From contig JAEYOL010000322.1 in the NCBI GenBank assembly GCA_023411775.1, positions 1-7,799 of the forward strand: a DNA stretch of 7,799 nt. The letters are read 5' to 3'. A program made the position numbers and the translations under genes. Source of the DNA: Bacteroidota bacterium (GTDB lineage: Bacteria; Bacteroidota; Bacteroidia; Chitinophagales; Chitinophagaceae). The first letter of the stretch is position 1; every line of letters begins with the position of its first letter. Below the pieces are notes generated by a model that searched no databases, had not been told where the DNA came from, and worked only from the letters and a program-made list of their open reading frames with translations. Positions 1 through 6,983 of this stretch are shown piece after piece.

Positions 1-66
1 ATAATGTTCAGCCCCGTTTTAGATCCTTCTTCTGATGCAAAACCGTTCACCCTTAAACCTACACCA

Positions 67-2472
67 ATGATTCGACTGTTTACCCTGCCACTATCCGTCT
101 GCCTGGTTTTGCAAATACCCGTTTCCGCCTTTGCCCAGCCTGCCAATGATGAATGCAGCGGCGCTATCGCCTTTGCCACAACAGCCTTTGGCGCGAGCTG
201 TTCTTCATCCGTTAGTGCCAATACAAGTGGTGCCACGCAATCTGCTCCAGCCATCACCTGCACCGGCAACCAGAATGATGATGATATCTGGTACACATTT
301 ACCGCTAGCACGCGATCGGTCGTGCTTCGGTTTTCAAATACCGTCAACAATGGAACCGGCGGCAACGCCACCATTGGGTTTGCCCTATACGAAGGCAGCT
401 GCTCAGGTTCCGCCTCGGAACTGATCTGCAACAACCTCGGATCGGCAGGTGCGGGCTTCCAGATCATCAGCGGTCTGACACCAGGGCTCACCTATTATTT
501 ACGTTTCTGGTCAACGCTTACGGGTATCAACTCGGCTTCATTTGATTTTTGTGTTCAGGAAACGGTCGCGCCATCCAATGACGAATGTGCCGATGCGATA
601 GACATCGCCACCCAGCCGGTAGGCAGCCTCTGCAACAGCGGAGCACAGGCATCTACTGTTGGCGCCGGTTCTTCCACGCCGGTTCTTGACTGTCCCAATG
701 ATTATGCGGACGATGATATCTGGTACAGTTTTGTTGCTACTGCCAGCGCTATACGTATCCGATTTAGTAATGCCCGGCTGGCGACTTCCATTTCGGGCAT
801 TGGCAATCTTGGGTATGCGATCTATGATGCGCCCTGTGGAGGAGCTGATCCGATCAGCTGTGGCGAAAATATTGGTGGCGGCAGCGGGGACGAACTGGTT
901 GGAGGATTGGTACCAAGTAACCGTTATTACCTGCGTTTCTTTTCTTATGCGCTCAACCGCTATATCAATTTTGATTTTTGCCTGGTCGATGTTGATCTGC
1001 CGCTGAATGATGAATGCATCAATGCCCATGAGCTGACGGTGAGCAATAGTTTTTGTACAAATCCTTTGCTGACCAGTCTAAGCAATGCAACCACTTCACC
1101 GGGATTTGGTGCGCCGGATTGTGTGGGTCTTTCGGGTAGTGAAGATGTTTGGTATAAAGTGGCGGTGCCTGCCTCCGGTAACCTGGTGATTCAAACCTCC
1201 GTGGCGGATGAGGATATCATCGACCTGGTGATGGAAGCATGGGCGGGAGATTGTGGCAGCCTGTCGCTGATCGCCTGTGATGATGATGGTAATCCTGGTA
1301 TCAGTTCATTTCATCCCCGGATCGAACTAACGGGCAGAACACCGCAGGAAACGATCTTTATCCGTGTGCTCGGAAAAGGCGGCATCAATTTCGGGCCGTT
1401 CACGATCTGCGCATGGGATGCTTCGGTGATAGCGAATGTAGCGGAAGGTGGTGATTGTATAGGTGGTCAAACGATCAATATCAGCGCGGCCAATGGCAAC
1501 CATTATATGTGGGTACCCGTGCTGGATGGTGCCGGTGATATAATCGCCGAGATCAATGCCAATGGCCATGAGCTGGGAACGGTGAATACTTCTTTGTTTG
1601 TTTCAACGACCGGAATGCTGCGTACTGCAACCGGCGCCAACTATCTCGATCGAAATATCGCCATTGAAACGGCAGCGCAGGCGGCGGCCAGGCTGAGACT
1701 TTATTTCAAAAGCGAAGAATTTGAAGCCCTTCGTCTCACTCACCCCTCGCTTACAACCCAACAGTTACGTATACATAAGGACGAAGATCGCTGTCGCGCT
1801 GGTTTACCGGCCAGCCCGCAATTGATCGAGCCGGAGCAGGCAGGAAATTATGGTGACGATTATTTTATTGAACTAGAAACACCCGGCTTCTCCAGTTTTT
1901 ATATCACCGACCTGGCGGATCCCCTGCCGGTAGAGCTGATCGCCTTTGATGCATCATGTGAAAACGAAGCTGTAAAACTTCGCTGGTCAACCGCGATGGA
2001 AATAAACAACAAATATTTTGAGCTTGAAAAAAGCAGCGATGGGATCGATTACCAAAAAATCGCAGAGATCCCCGGTGCGGGAAATGCTTCGGTGACCACG
2101 AATTACGAGTATGCTGATCAATCCATTAACGGCATCCAGGTATTCTACCGATTAAAACAAGTCGACATCGATGGTAAGTTTGAATACAGTAACGTGGTTC
2201 GTGCGAACTGTACAAACGACGCGGGTCTGCGGGTCTTCCCCAACCCATTTACCAACAAGCTGGAAATTGAACTGAATAGCCGGTTTGAAAAAGGTCAATT
2301 GATGATCCTGGATGCCCTGGGCAGGCAGCGGATCTTGCAATCCTTCAGCGCTTCACCGGCTAGGATCAGTATCCAGGCTGCTGCGCTTGAGCCGGGCCTA
2401 TATTTCTTAAAAATTATGGATACAAAAACGGGGAAGTCTTTGCATAAGAAATTGGTTAAGAGAGCGGATTGA
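67..2472 (+). CDS. Secreted multi-domain protein with type IX secretion C-terminal sorting domain
   Basis: This is an 801-residue exported surface or extracellular protein; no enzymatic motif is seen, so an adhesive, binding or structural role is inferred. The ATG at 67 is preferred over the in-frame ATG at 4 because it places a normal signal peptide at the N terminus: MIRLF, a hydrophobic core, then AFA before QPAND (cleavage near residue 23). Three tandem modules start with NDEC at residues 27, 171 and 314. Each has an (I/V)WY motif with its Trp at 75, 219 and 362, a pair of Cys later, and an F-x-(F/I)-C strand at its end. A further module (about 470-615) contains an EINANG-x-x-LG stretch and a YLDRN stretch often seen in Chitinophagaceae secreted proteins. 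An FN3-like domain (about 621-716) precedes the Por/type A sorting tail (about 722-801), with FPNPF at its start and PGLYFLKI near its end. The family's tail is removed at the outer membrane by the T9SS. The gene appears monocistronic. Confidence 0.9.
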   Translation: MIRLFTLPLSVCLVLQIPVSAFAQPANDECSGAIAFATTAFGASCSSSVSANTSGATQSAPAITCTGNQNDDDIWYTFTASTRSVVLRFSNTVNNGTGGNATIGFALYEGSCSGSASELICNNLGSAGAGFQIISGLTPGLTYYLRFWSTLTGINSASFDFCVQETVAPSNDECADAIDIATQPVGSLCNSGAQASTVGAGSSTPVLDCPNDYADDDIWYSFVATASAIRIRFSNARLATSISGIGNLGYAIYDAPCGGADPISCGENIGGGSGDELVGGLVPSNRYYLRFFSYALNRYINFDFCLVDVDLPLNDECINAHELTVSNSFCTNPLLTSLSNATTSPGFGAPDCVGLSGSEDVWYKVAVPASGNLVIQTSVADEDIIDLVMEAWAGDCGSLSLIACDDDGNPGISSFHPRIELTGRTPQETIFIRVLGKGGINFGPFTICAWDASVIANVAEGGDCIGGQTINISAANGNHYMWVPVLDGAGDIIAEINANGHELGTVNTSLFVSTTGMLRTATGANYLDRNIAIETAAQAAARLRLYFKSEEFEALRLTHPSLTTQQLRIHKDEDRCRAGLPASPQLIEPEQAGNYGDDYFIELETPGFSSFYITDLADPLPVELIAFDASCENEAVKLRWSTAMEINNKYFELEKSSDGIDYQKIAEIPGAGNASVTTNYEYADQSINGIQVFYRLKQVDIDGKFEYSNVVRANCTNDAGLRVFPNPFTNKLEIELNSRFEKGQLMILDALGRQRILQSFSASPARISIQAAALEPGLYFLKIMDTKTGKSLHKKLVKRAD

Positions 2473-2520
2473 GAATTTATAGTAAGATGCCAGACTGAAA
2501 TACTCAAAGTTGCAGTGTTC

Positions 2521-2558
2521 GTCAAACCTGGAAGGAAAAACAGCCTTCCGGGTTTGGC
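2521..2558 (+). terminator. Possible hairpin terminator after the T9SS protein
   Basis: A 15-bp stem (2521-2535 with 2544-2558) is closed by an 8-base A-rich loop and contains two G-U wobbles. The inner part is GGAAGG against CCTTCC. It starts about 50 bases after the stop codon at 2472. Only a weak T-containing tail (ATTATAAGT) follows, so a classical Rho-independent mechanism is not certain. The stem strength and position after a long gene support a 3'-end role. Confidence 0.5.
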
Positions 2559-2582
2559 ATTATAAGTCTATGCCGAAGTTTT

Positions 2583-2640
2583 CACTTTAAAGATGTAGTG
2601 ATTGATCAATAATATAAAAATGATTTATTATTTTAAAGTG
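2583..2640. repeat. 9-bp inverted repeat upstream of the DUF2306-like gene
   Basis: CACTTTAAA at 2583-2591 is exactly mirrored by TTTAAAGTG at 2632-2640, with a 40-base AT-rich spacer. The right arm ends about 40 bases before the ATG at 2681, where a promoter or operator would be expected. It could be an operator, a cruciform-forming element or a transcript hairpin. No regulator gene is adjacent. AT-rich inverted repeats of this length can also occur by chance. Confidence 0.35.
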
Positions 2641-2680
2641 CTTGCCGTGGCTGTCATACATCTGTTGCGTCAGCAAAAAA

Positions 2681-3322
2681 ATGGTTGCCAAAAACAAAAC
2701 TGCTCTACGAGCCTTCTGGACATTAATCATTTTATTTAGCTCGTATTATTTGTATCGGGCCATCATCTACAGATTTTTTGATCAGGGCATAGGCCCGACA
2801 TTCTGGGATAAACAATTCTGGTTTGTGTCGCACCTGGCGCTGGCGGTCATACCGCTCGTGACCGGCCCTTTCCAATTCTGGGGCTGGTTCCGTAGAAATC
2901 ATTTAAAGTGGCACAGGTTACTTGGCAAGGCCTATATCATCGGTTGCCTGCTGGGTGGTGTTTCTGCGCTTTATCTTGGCATTACCCAACCCTATCCCGG
3001 ATCGGTAGTTCCCACACTGCTACTGGCTATCTTATGGCTATTCGTCACATCAGCCGCCTGGATCACTATAAAAAACAAGAACATCAAGGCGCATCGCCTA
3101 TTTATGATCCGCAGCTATACCTTAACCTTAGCCTTTGTCTTTCTTCGAATCCTATCTGACCTGGTTTATAAGCATGGTTTTTTATCCTTTATAAAAAACC
3201 AGGATACCCGGGATGCCACTTATGAATGGATGAGCTGGGTTATTCCGTTTTTGGTTGTTGAATTTTTTATCTCGTGGTGGCCGGCGGTGAGGAGATCTAA
3301 GAATACAATAATGGGTCGATAA
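2681..3322 (+). CDS. DUF2306-like integral membrane protein
   Basis: This is a 213-residue polytopic inner-membrane protein of unknown function. Hydrophobic spans fall at about residues 11-30, 49-67, 84-101, 110-130, 146-163 and 190-210. The features resembling DUF2306 are a His at 51 opening a helix that runs into G-P-F-Q (62-65), then a W-H-R-x-x-G-K-A-Y stretch (77-85) and an A-H-R-x-F-M-I-R stretch (137-144). These conserved His residues (51, 78, 138) could bind a cofactor or metal, but this is inference. I chose the ATG at 2681. A TTG at 2642 is in frame but adds only a 13-residue Cys-containing leader without a clear ribosome site. The gene stands alone, with about 200 bases before it and 266 after. 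Its GC content (57% in a 60-base sample hand-counted at 2941-3000) matches the T9SS gene, so it looks native. Confidence 0.8.
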   Translation: MVAKNKTALRAFWTLIILFSSYYLYRAIIYRFFDQGIGPTFWDKQFWFVSHLALAVIPLVTGPFQFWGWFRRNHLKWHRLLGKAYIIGCLLGGVSALYLGITQPYPGSVVPTLLLAILWLFVTSAAWITIKNKNIKAHRLFMIRSYTLTLAFVFLRILSDLVYKHGFLSFIKNQDTRDATYEWMSWVIPFLVVEFFISWWPAVRRSKNTIMGR

Positions 3323-3588
3323 ATAATTCTGAAGGGGCAATGGGAAGTTGGGATATAAAATAGCTTTCTGGGATGTAAGGTCTAAGATTAAATCCCAAGC
3401 ATATCAAATCCAATTTTTTGTTTTGAAAAAAAGGAATTAGAGTTTACCATAATTTAAATTTATAGTTGAGCATATGACATATACAGCAAATATTTTAAAG
3501 TAGTAAACGCTAATTCATTCATTGGCTCCGCAATTAAAATCGACGATAAATAGGATAACCAAAGTAGCTTTTAAGAAACTCTTAAAAA
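3323..3588. other. AT-rich intergenic stretch, left edge of a compositional island
   Basis: No ORF longer than about ten codons, RNA gene or strong terminator is seen in these 266 bases. There are homopolymer-like T and A runs around 3414-3432. A 7-bp inverted repeat, TTGGGAT at 3348-3354 with ATCCCAA at 3392-3398, is the only paired structure noted, and it is weak. A TTG (3423) followed by TAATTTAA (3450) partly resembles the Bacteroidota -33/-7 promoter pattern but lacks the TTTG of the -7 box. The change to AT-rich sequence begins immediately after the DUF2306-like gene. Confidence 0.4.
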
Positions 3589-4221
3589 ATGAAGATAGTT
3601 AAAAAGGCATTCGATAAAATTATACAGGCAAAATCGGAAGAAGAACTCCTGAATATACCTAGATCACTTAACATCCCTGTAAAGTTTCACTATAAACCTC
3701 AAAAGTATCCACTCTTTTCTTGGGGTATACGTAAATCTGAATTGAAGCAACTGCAAACTAAAGGCATAATCAATATTGAAACAGGCGATGTAAACATTCC
3801 AAAGAACAATACGTTAGCAAAATTACTATACGCCGTACTTTGGAAACAAGGAGATGCTCAAAAAATCCGGCATATTATTTCAGGCATTAATCAATCAAAA
3901 AATACTTCTTATCAAAATGCTGTAGTCTTTTATCAATTTGGAAGATATTTGTCGCATACTACGGAGCCAATCATAGATCAACATGTCCTACGAGCATACG
4001 GTGTTTACAAAGCAGGTACAAACCAAAGAAAGATAGCAAGGCTCCGTCGCATATCTACAATTTCTAAAAGGAACGATGAAGAATTAATAAATAACTATAA
4101 AAAATGGATAACAGCGATGTCACCCAATTATCCAACATCGAAAAAAAAATATTATCGAGCCTTAGATAACGTTCTATTCGCGATAGGAAAATATATTAAG
4201 ATCCCAAAAAACCAAGCTTAA
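3589..4221 (+). CDS. Hypothetical 210-residue protein, possibly with an HhH-GPD glycosylase-like fold
   Basis: I do not recognise this protein with certainty. It is soluble, basic and lacks a signal peptide or membrane span, so it is probably cytoplasmic. Residues 78-100 form a probable helix with the WKQGDAQKI stretch. Residues 114-140 hold F-Y-Q-F-G-R-Y-L, then PIIDQHVLRAYGVY with Asp at 130 and His at 132. The DQHVLRAY segment resembles the segment around the catalytic Asp of endonuclease III-type HhH-GPD glycosylases (VDTH-x-x-R-V), and the A-L-D-x-x-L-F-A-x-G-K ending (191-201) would fit an OGG-like fold. However, no Lys sits at the expected place about 18 residues before Asp130, so glycosylase activity is doubtful. 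The gene is AT-rich (33% GC in bases 3601-3660 against about 57-58% in sampled neighbours) and isolated by gaps on both sides, which suggests acquisition by transfer. The ATG at 3589 follows an A-rich stretch, with no clear Shine-Dalgarno sequence. Confidence 0.8.
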   Translation: MKIVKKAFDKIIQAKSEEELLNIPRSLNIPVKFHYKPQKYPLFSWGIRKSELKQLQTKGIINIETGDVNIPKNNTLAKLLYAVLWKQGDAQKIRHIISGINQSKNTSYQNAVVFYQFGRYLSHTTEPIIDQHVLRAYGVYKAGTNQRKIARLRRISTISKRNDEELINNYKKWITAMSPNYPTSKKKYYRALDNVLFAIGKYIKIPKNQA

Positions 4222-4376
4222 TTTATTGCTGGAGAGTATAAACATTGGTACTAGCAATTTGTTTGTGAGCAGCAATTTTTAAACTACGTGTGATATGCCA
4301 AAACAGACTGTTCTGGACATTGATTTTAAGAAATTTGTAATTGCTGAATTTCCTGAACTTTTTAGAAATTCTATAT

Positions 4377-4589
4377 ATGGCATTTCACATCAATCAACCG
4401 AAACTCAGGTTTGCAGCCCTTCTTATTGCCGTCCTGCTGATCATTCGCTTGATAGTGATATTTGGCACAACGCTCTATTATACACCCGGGGGATTAAAAA
4501 ACATACTGGTCGATACGATTGCCATCGCTATTTATGTCACGCTGATCGTATTGGGTACCAAAGTAAAAGCAAAACTCGCGCAAATCTGA
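4377..4589 (+). CDS. Small two-helix membrane protein (70 residues)
   Basis: The function is unknown. The protein starts with a short polar segment (MAFHINQPK), then a hydrophobic helix at about residues 12-34, a short loop containing Y-Y-T-P-G-G, a second helix at about 43-61, and a basic tail (K-V-K-A-K). This hairpin layout would place it in the inner membrane. I chose the ATG at 4377 because it opens directly on the protein-like segment; an in-frame TTG at 4341 would add 12 residues. An overlapping ORF in another frame (4295-4597) translates after about residue 30 into Cys/His/Arg-rich sequence of the kind typical of shadow frames, so I reject it as the main product. A second small membrane protein follows 138 bases downstream on the same strand. 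Confidence 0.65.
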   Translation: MAFHINQPKLRFAALLIAVLLIIRLIVIFGTTLYYTPGGLKNILVDTIAIAIYVTLIVLGTKVKAKLAQI

Positions 4590-4727
4590 ATACATGAACC
4601 TGCAATCAGAGTCGAAATACAAATAAAAGCACTGACTGCGTTGAAAATCATACCATACACTCAATAAATCCTGAATTTTATCCTGAAATTTATATTTTCG
4701 GGCATTCCACTTATTAAACGAGCCATC

Positions 4728-4901
4728 ATGAAAAAGCCAACTAATTATCTCTTCCTGTCAGGATTCTTTTTGGTAGTATTTCTTATTGCACAATTCTCAG
4801 ATATATACCAGCCTCCCGCCTGGTTTAAAGCCTTTGTACTGATCTTATGTTTTAGCTTCCTGGTGACCGGGTTATCAATTAAAATCAAAGACAAAAGTTG
4901 A
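4728..4901 (+). CDS. Very small two-helix membrane protein (57 residues)
   Basis: This short ORF starts with ATG at 4728 and ends with TGA at 4899-4901. Its product starts MKKPTNYLF, has a hydrophobic helix at about residues 8-22, a polar turn with S-D-I-Y-Q-P-P, a second helix at about 33-50, and a lysine-rich end (K-I-K-D-K-S). The positively charged N and C termini flanking two hydrophobic segments argue for a real inner-membrane product rather than a chance frame. A TATATTTT box at 4691-4698 is one base from the Bacteroidota -7 consensus TAnnTTTG and well placed for a start at 4728, but no convincing TTG partner lies upstream. The length is below usual gene-calling limits. Function is unknown. 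It lies between another small membrane protein and the PIG-L deacetylase. Confidence 0.6.
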   Translation: MKKPTNYLFLSGFFLVVFLIAQFSDIYQPPAWFKAFVLILCFSFLVTGLSIKIKDKS

Positions 4902-4989
4902 TAAATATCGCCGCGCAGTGTTTTAAGGGTGGACAATTGAATGTTCTCCCGGTATTAGTATGCAACTAAATACACTCAATTATTTAAGA

Positions 4990-5883
4990 ATGAAGAAATC
5001 TATTTTTCTGCTCGTATTCAGCCTGGTAATATTTGCTCGCTGCAAGTCTAAAATCAGCCCCGAACAACTGAAAACATTTGCACCTATCGAAAATTATCCC
5101 GATGATTCATTTCTTGATAGCGTGAGCCCTAAGAAAGCGCTGATCATCGTTGCTCACGACGACGATGATTGTGCCATGTCAGGAACTATCGCCAGGCTAA
5201 GCGCCAATGGCTGGACCATAAAATCCATAAGTCTTCAAAGCCATGAGATAAATAACACTGGTAAAAATCCTTCGGAGATCATCTGCTCCGGTAACGAACT
5301 TCTGCTGGAAGACGGTTATTACCGCAAAGGGCTGGACACCATGAAAGCACCATACCTCCCCATCCCTTACGATCTGATGAAGGAACAGTTCCTCACTGAA
5401 AAGATGAGCGGGGCGATAATTCAAAAGGTAAACGAATTTAAACCTGCTGTAGTCTTTACGCTCGATAATGAAAAAGGCGGGTATGGTCACCCTGAACATA
5501 TTTTTATTAGTCGTTTGGTAAAAGAACTTTTTGAAGAGAACAAGCTGGAGGCATCCAAAATTTATCAATCGGTTTATACTAACTCCATGGAAACCGAGAT
5601 CGTTGATAAATGGCTTGGAGAGAAAATGAAAGACTGGGGCTATCCTGATCCGAGTAAGCTGGCCAACGAACTCTATGGCATTGACGGAATGCCTGAACCG
5701 ACTGTCCAGATCCATATTACTGATGCTGCCGAAACAAAAATGAAATACCTGCGGGCCTTTGATGAAGACGTCAGAAAAAACCTGCGGAAATTTATTCCGT
5801 ACTACGAAGAATTTGATGCTGTCACTTATTTCAACATCTTCGACAGAGAATTTTTCAGGGTTATAGGAAAGCCGTCGCGCTGA
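4990..5883 (+). CDS. Exported PIG-L/LmbE family deacetylase
   Basis: This is a 297-residue enzyme of the PIG-L/LmbE/MshB fold. Family members are zinc hydrolases that usually remove the acetyl group from N-acetylglucosaminyl substrates; the substrate here is not known. The domain begins with a Rossmann-like strand, K-A-L-I-I-V-A-H. Where the family has H-P-D-D-E, this protein has H-D-D-D-D (His56 to Asp60), so the presumed catalytic Asp58 and zinc ligands His56 and Asp59 are kept. The second metal/catalytic motif is G-H-P-E-H with His167 and His170. The ATG at 4990 gives a clean signal sequence (MKKSIFLLVFSLVIF) ending in A-R-C; an in-frame ATG at 4960 adds ten polar residues before it and is less likely. 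Cys18 may be lipidated, but the Arg just before it is unusual for a lipobox. The gene lies 88 bases after the small membrane protein and converges on the GH43 gene. Confidence 0.85.
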   Translation: MKKSIFLLVFSLVIFARCKSKISPEQLKTFAPIENYPDDSFLDSVSPKKALIIVAHDDDDCAMSGTIARLSANGWTIKSISLQSHEINNTGKNPSEIICSGNELLLEDGYYRKGLDTMKAPYLPIPYDLMKEQFLTEKMSGAIIQKVNEFKPAVVFTLDNEKGGYGHPEHIFISRLVKELFEENKLEASKIYQSVYTNSMETEIVDKWLGEKMKDWGYPDPSKLANELYGIDGMPEPTVQIHITDAAETKMKYLRAFDEDVRKNLRKFIPYYEEFDAVTYFNIFDREFFRVIGKPSR

Positions 5884-5915
5884 TCTGGTCAACCAGGTAT
5901 TCCGTTTCGCACTTA

Positions 5916-5937
5916 AATCCGCGAAATTGCGGGGATT
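5916..5937. terminator. Possible bidirectional hairpin between convergent genes
   Basis: AATCC at 5916-5920 pairs with GGATT at 5933-5937. After a G-G mismatch, CG (5922-5923) pairs with CG (5930-5931) around a six-base loop. It lies in the 53-base gap between the stops of the PIG-L gene (5881-5883) and the GH43 gene (complement of 5937-5939), touching the latter. A T-run is missing on both sides, so the call rests on position and symmetry only. Confidence 0.3.
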
Positions 5938-6923
5938 CAGCCACGTTTCTTAAAGCTGACACCGATCGGCTTTATTTTTTTGATATTACCCTGTTCATCA
6001 AAGTTCAGGCTGTCCATGCACAACTGGCGGAGGACGATCTCTTCTTTTTGCGGGAAGATGCGATGGTATAAAATATAATGCTGGCCTTCATTTTCAAACA
6101 CGCTGTGGTGGCCCGGGCCGTAAGTTGTGCTATCGGCCGAGGTTGACAGGATAGGCCGGTTGGCACCTTCTGTAAATGGACCAAGCGGATGATCACCCAC
6201 GGCATACCCGACCTGGTAGGTCGCATCGATGGCCTTGCCTTCGGAGAACATCAGGTAATATTTTCCATTACGCTTTACCATATGTGGACCTTCAAAATAA
6301 TACGGCGGTGTTACTTCCTTGGGCGGTTCGGCAAATGAGATCATATCCGGGTTTAGTTTCGCCGCCATACAATGCCCATTCACCCAATTGAAACCGGAAC
6401 CCCAATAGAGATAAGCCTGGCCATCATCATCAATAAAACAATCGGCGTCGATATTGTGCACGTCCGGGTAATCTGTGAAGGAGATCAGCGGGCTGTTATC
6501 TGCTTTGGCATTTTTCCAGGGACCCAGCGGACCAGGACTAACGCCGGCCCATATCTCACTGCCCACGGACACATACATATAATAATTACCATCACCGGCT
6601 TTCACTACCGCGGGCGCCCATACCATGCTGCTTTTCGATGTAGGCGATGTACAGGCTTTCTTGGTTGGCCAGTTCAACTGGTGTGAGGTAAATTCTTTGA
6701 AATCGTTTGTCTCAAACACGGCCAGGTCTTCCCCACCCCAGGGATCTTTCGTGGCATAGATAAACCAGCTCTCGCCTTCTTTTACAATACTCGGATCGGC
6801 ATAATAACCTTCAATGATGGGATTGGAAATAAATTCCCTTTCTTCAGTTGTATTGTCAGACTGGTTACATGCAGTAAGAAAAGCGTAAATAACAACGGCC
6901 GCGATGATTCCTTTAATGGGCAT
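5937..6923 (-). CDS. GH43 family glycosidase, surface lipoprotein
   Basis: This is a 328-residue five-bladed beta-propeller glycosidase of family GH43, whose known members act mainly on arabinose- and xylose-containing glycans by inversion. The exact substrate cannot be read here. The ATG at 6923 is chosen because it opens a lipoprotein signal (MPIKG, hydrophobic core, LTAC with Cys19); an in-frame ATG at 6956 would add 11 polar residues before it. Expected catalytic residues are present: Asp43 in Y-Y-A-D-P-S as general base, Asp159 in the I-D-A-D-C-F-I-D-D-D-G stretch as pKa modulator, and Glu211 in Y-F-E-G-P-H as general acid. Other family features are the V-W-A-P segment (101-104) and Y-G-P-G-H-H near the C-terminal part. 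It is a single-domain enzyme without an accessory binding module. It starts 60 bases after the stop of the GH20 gene on the same strand, so the two are probably co-transcribed. Confidence 0.88.
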   Translation of the reverse strand: MPIKGIIAAVVIYAFLTACNQSDNTTEEREFISNPIIEGYYADPSIVKEGESWFIYATKDPWGGEDLAVFETNDFKEFTSHQLNWPTKKACTSPTSKSSMVWAPAVVKAGDGNYYMYVSVGSEIWAGVSPGPLGPWKNAKADNSPLISFTDYPDVHNIDADCFIDDDGQAYLYWGSGFNWVNGHCMAAKLNPDMISFAEPPKEVTPPYYFEGPHMVKRNGKYYLMFSEGKAIDATYQVGYAVGDHPLGPFTEGANRPILSTSADSTTYGPGHHSVFENEGQHYILYHRIFPQKEEIVLRQLCMDSLNFDEQGNIKKIKPIGVSFKKRG

Positions 6924-6983
6924 GATATTGTTTCGATTTATAAAACAATATACCAAAATCCCTGCTGGCGATTTATAAACTTT

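Noticed and set aside
1..66. In-frame ATG at 4 as the start of the T9SS protein
   Set aside because: It would put 21 polar, proline-rich residues before a normal signal peptide; the ATG at 67 gives the expected export signal.
538..1029. 163-residue ORF on the - strand inside the T9SS protein gene
   Set aside because: It lies wholly within a strongly supported coding region with internal protein repeats, and its composition is typical of an antisense shadow.
4225..4258. Stem of 8 bp (4225-4232 with 4251-4258) after the orphan gene, followed by a T-rich stretch
   Set aside because: The loop is 18 bases and the stem is short, AT-rich and holds a wobble pair, so it is too weak to call as a terminator.
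4295..4597. Overlapping 100-residue ORF starting at an ATG
   Set aside because: Its first 30 residues look acceptable, but the rest is Cys/His/Arg-rich and coincides with the hydrophobic coding frame of the 70-residue membrane protein, which is more protein-like.
4745..4936. 63-residue ORF on the - strand
   Set aside because: It is antisense to the 57-residue membrane protein and lacks hydrophobic segments, motifs or a plausible start region.
5197..5892. 231-residue ORF on the - strand opposite the PIG-L gene
   Set aside because: It is the reverse complement of a well-supported enzyme gene with all catalytic motifs, and its own translation shows no recognisable domain or signal.
5885..5896. 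Small palindrome CTGGT-CA-ACCAG after the PIG-L stop codon
   Set aside because: The loop of two bases is too tight for a stable hairpin, and no other feature supports a protein-binding site.
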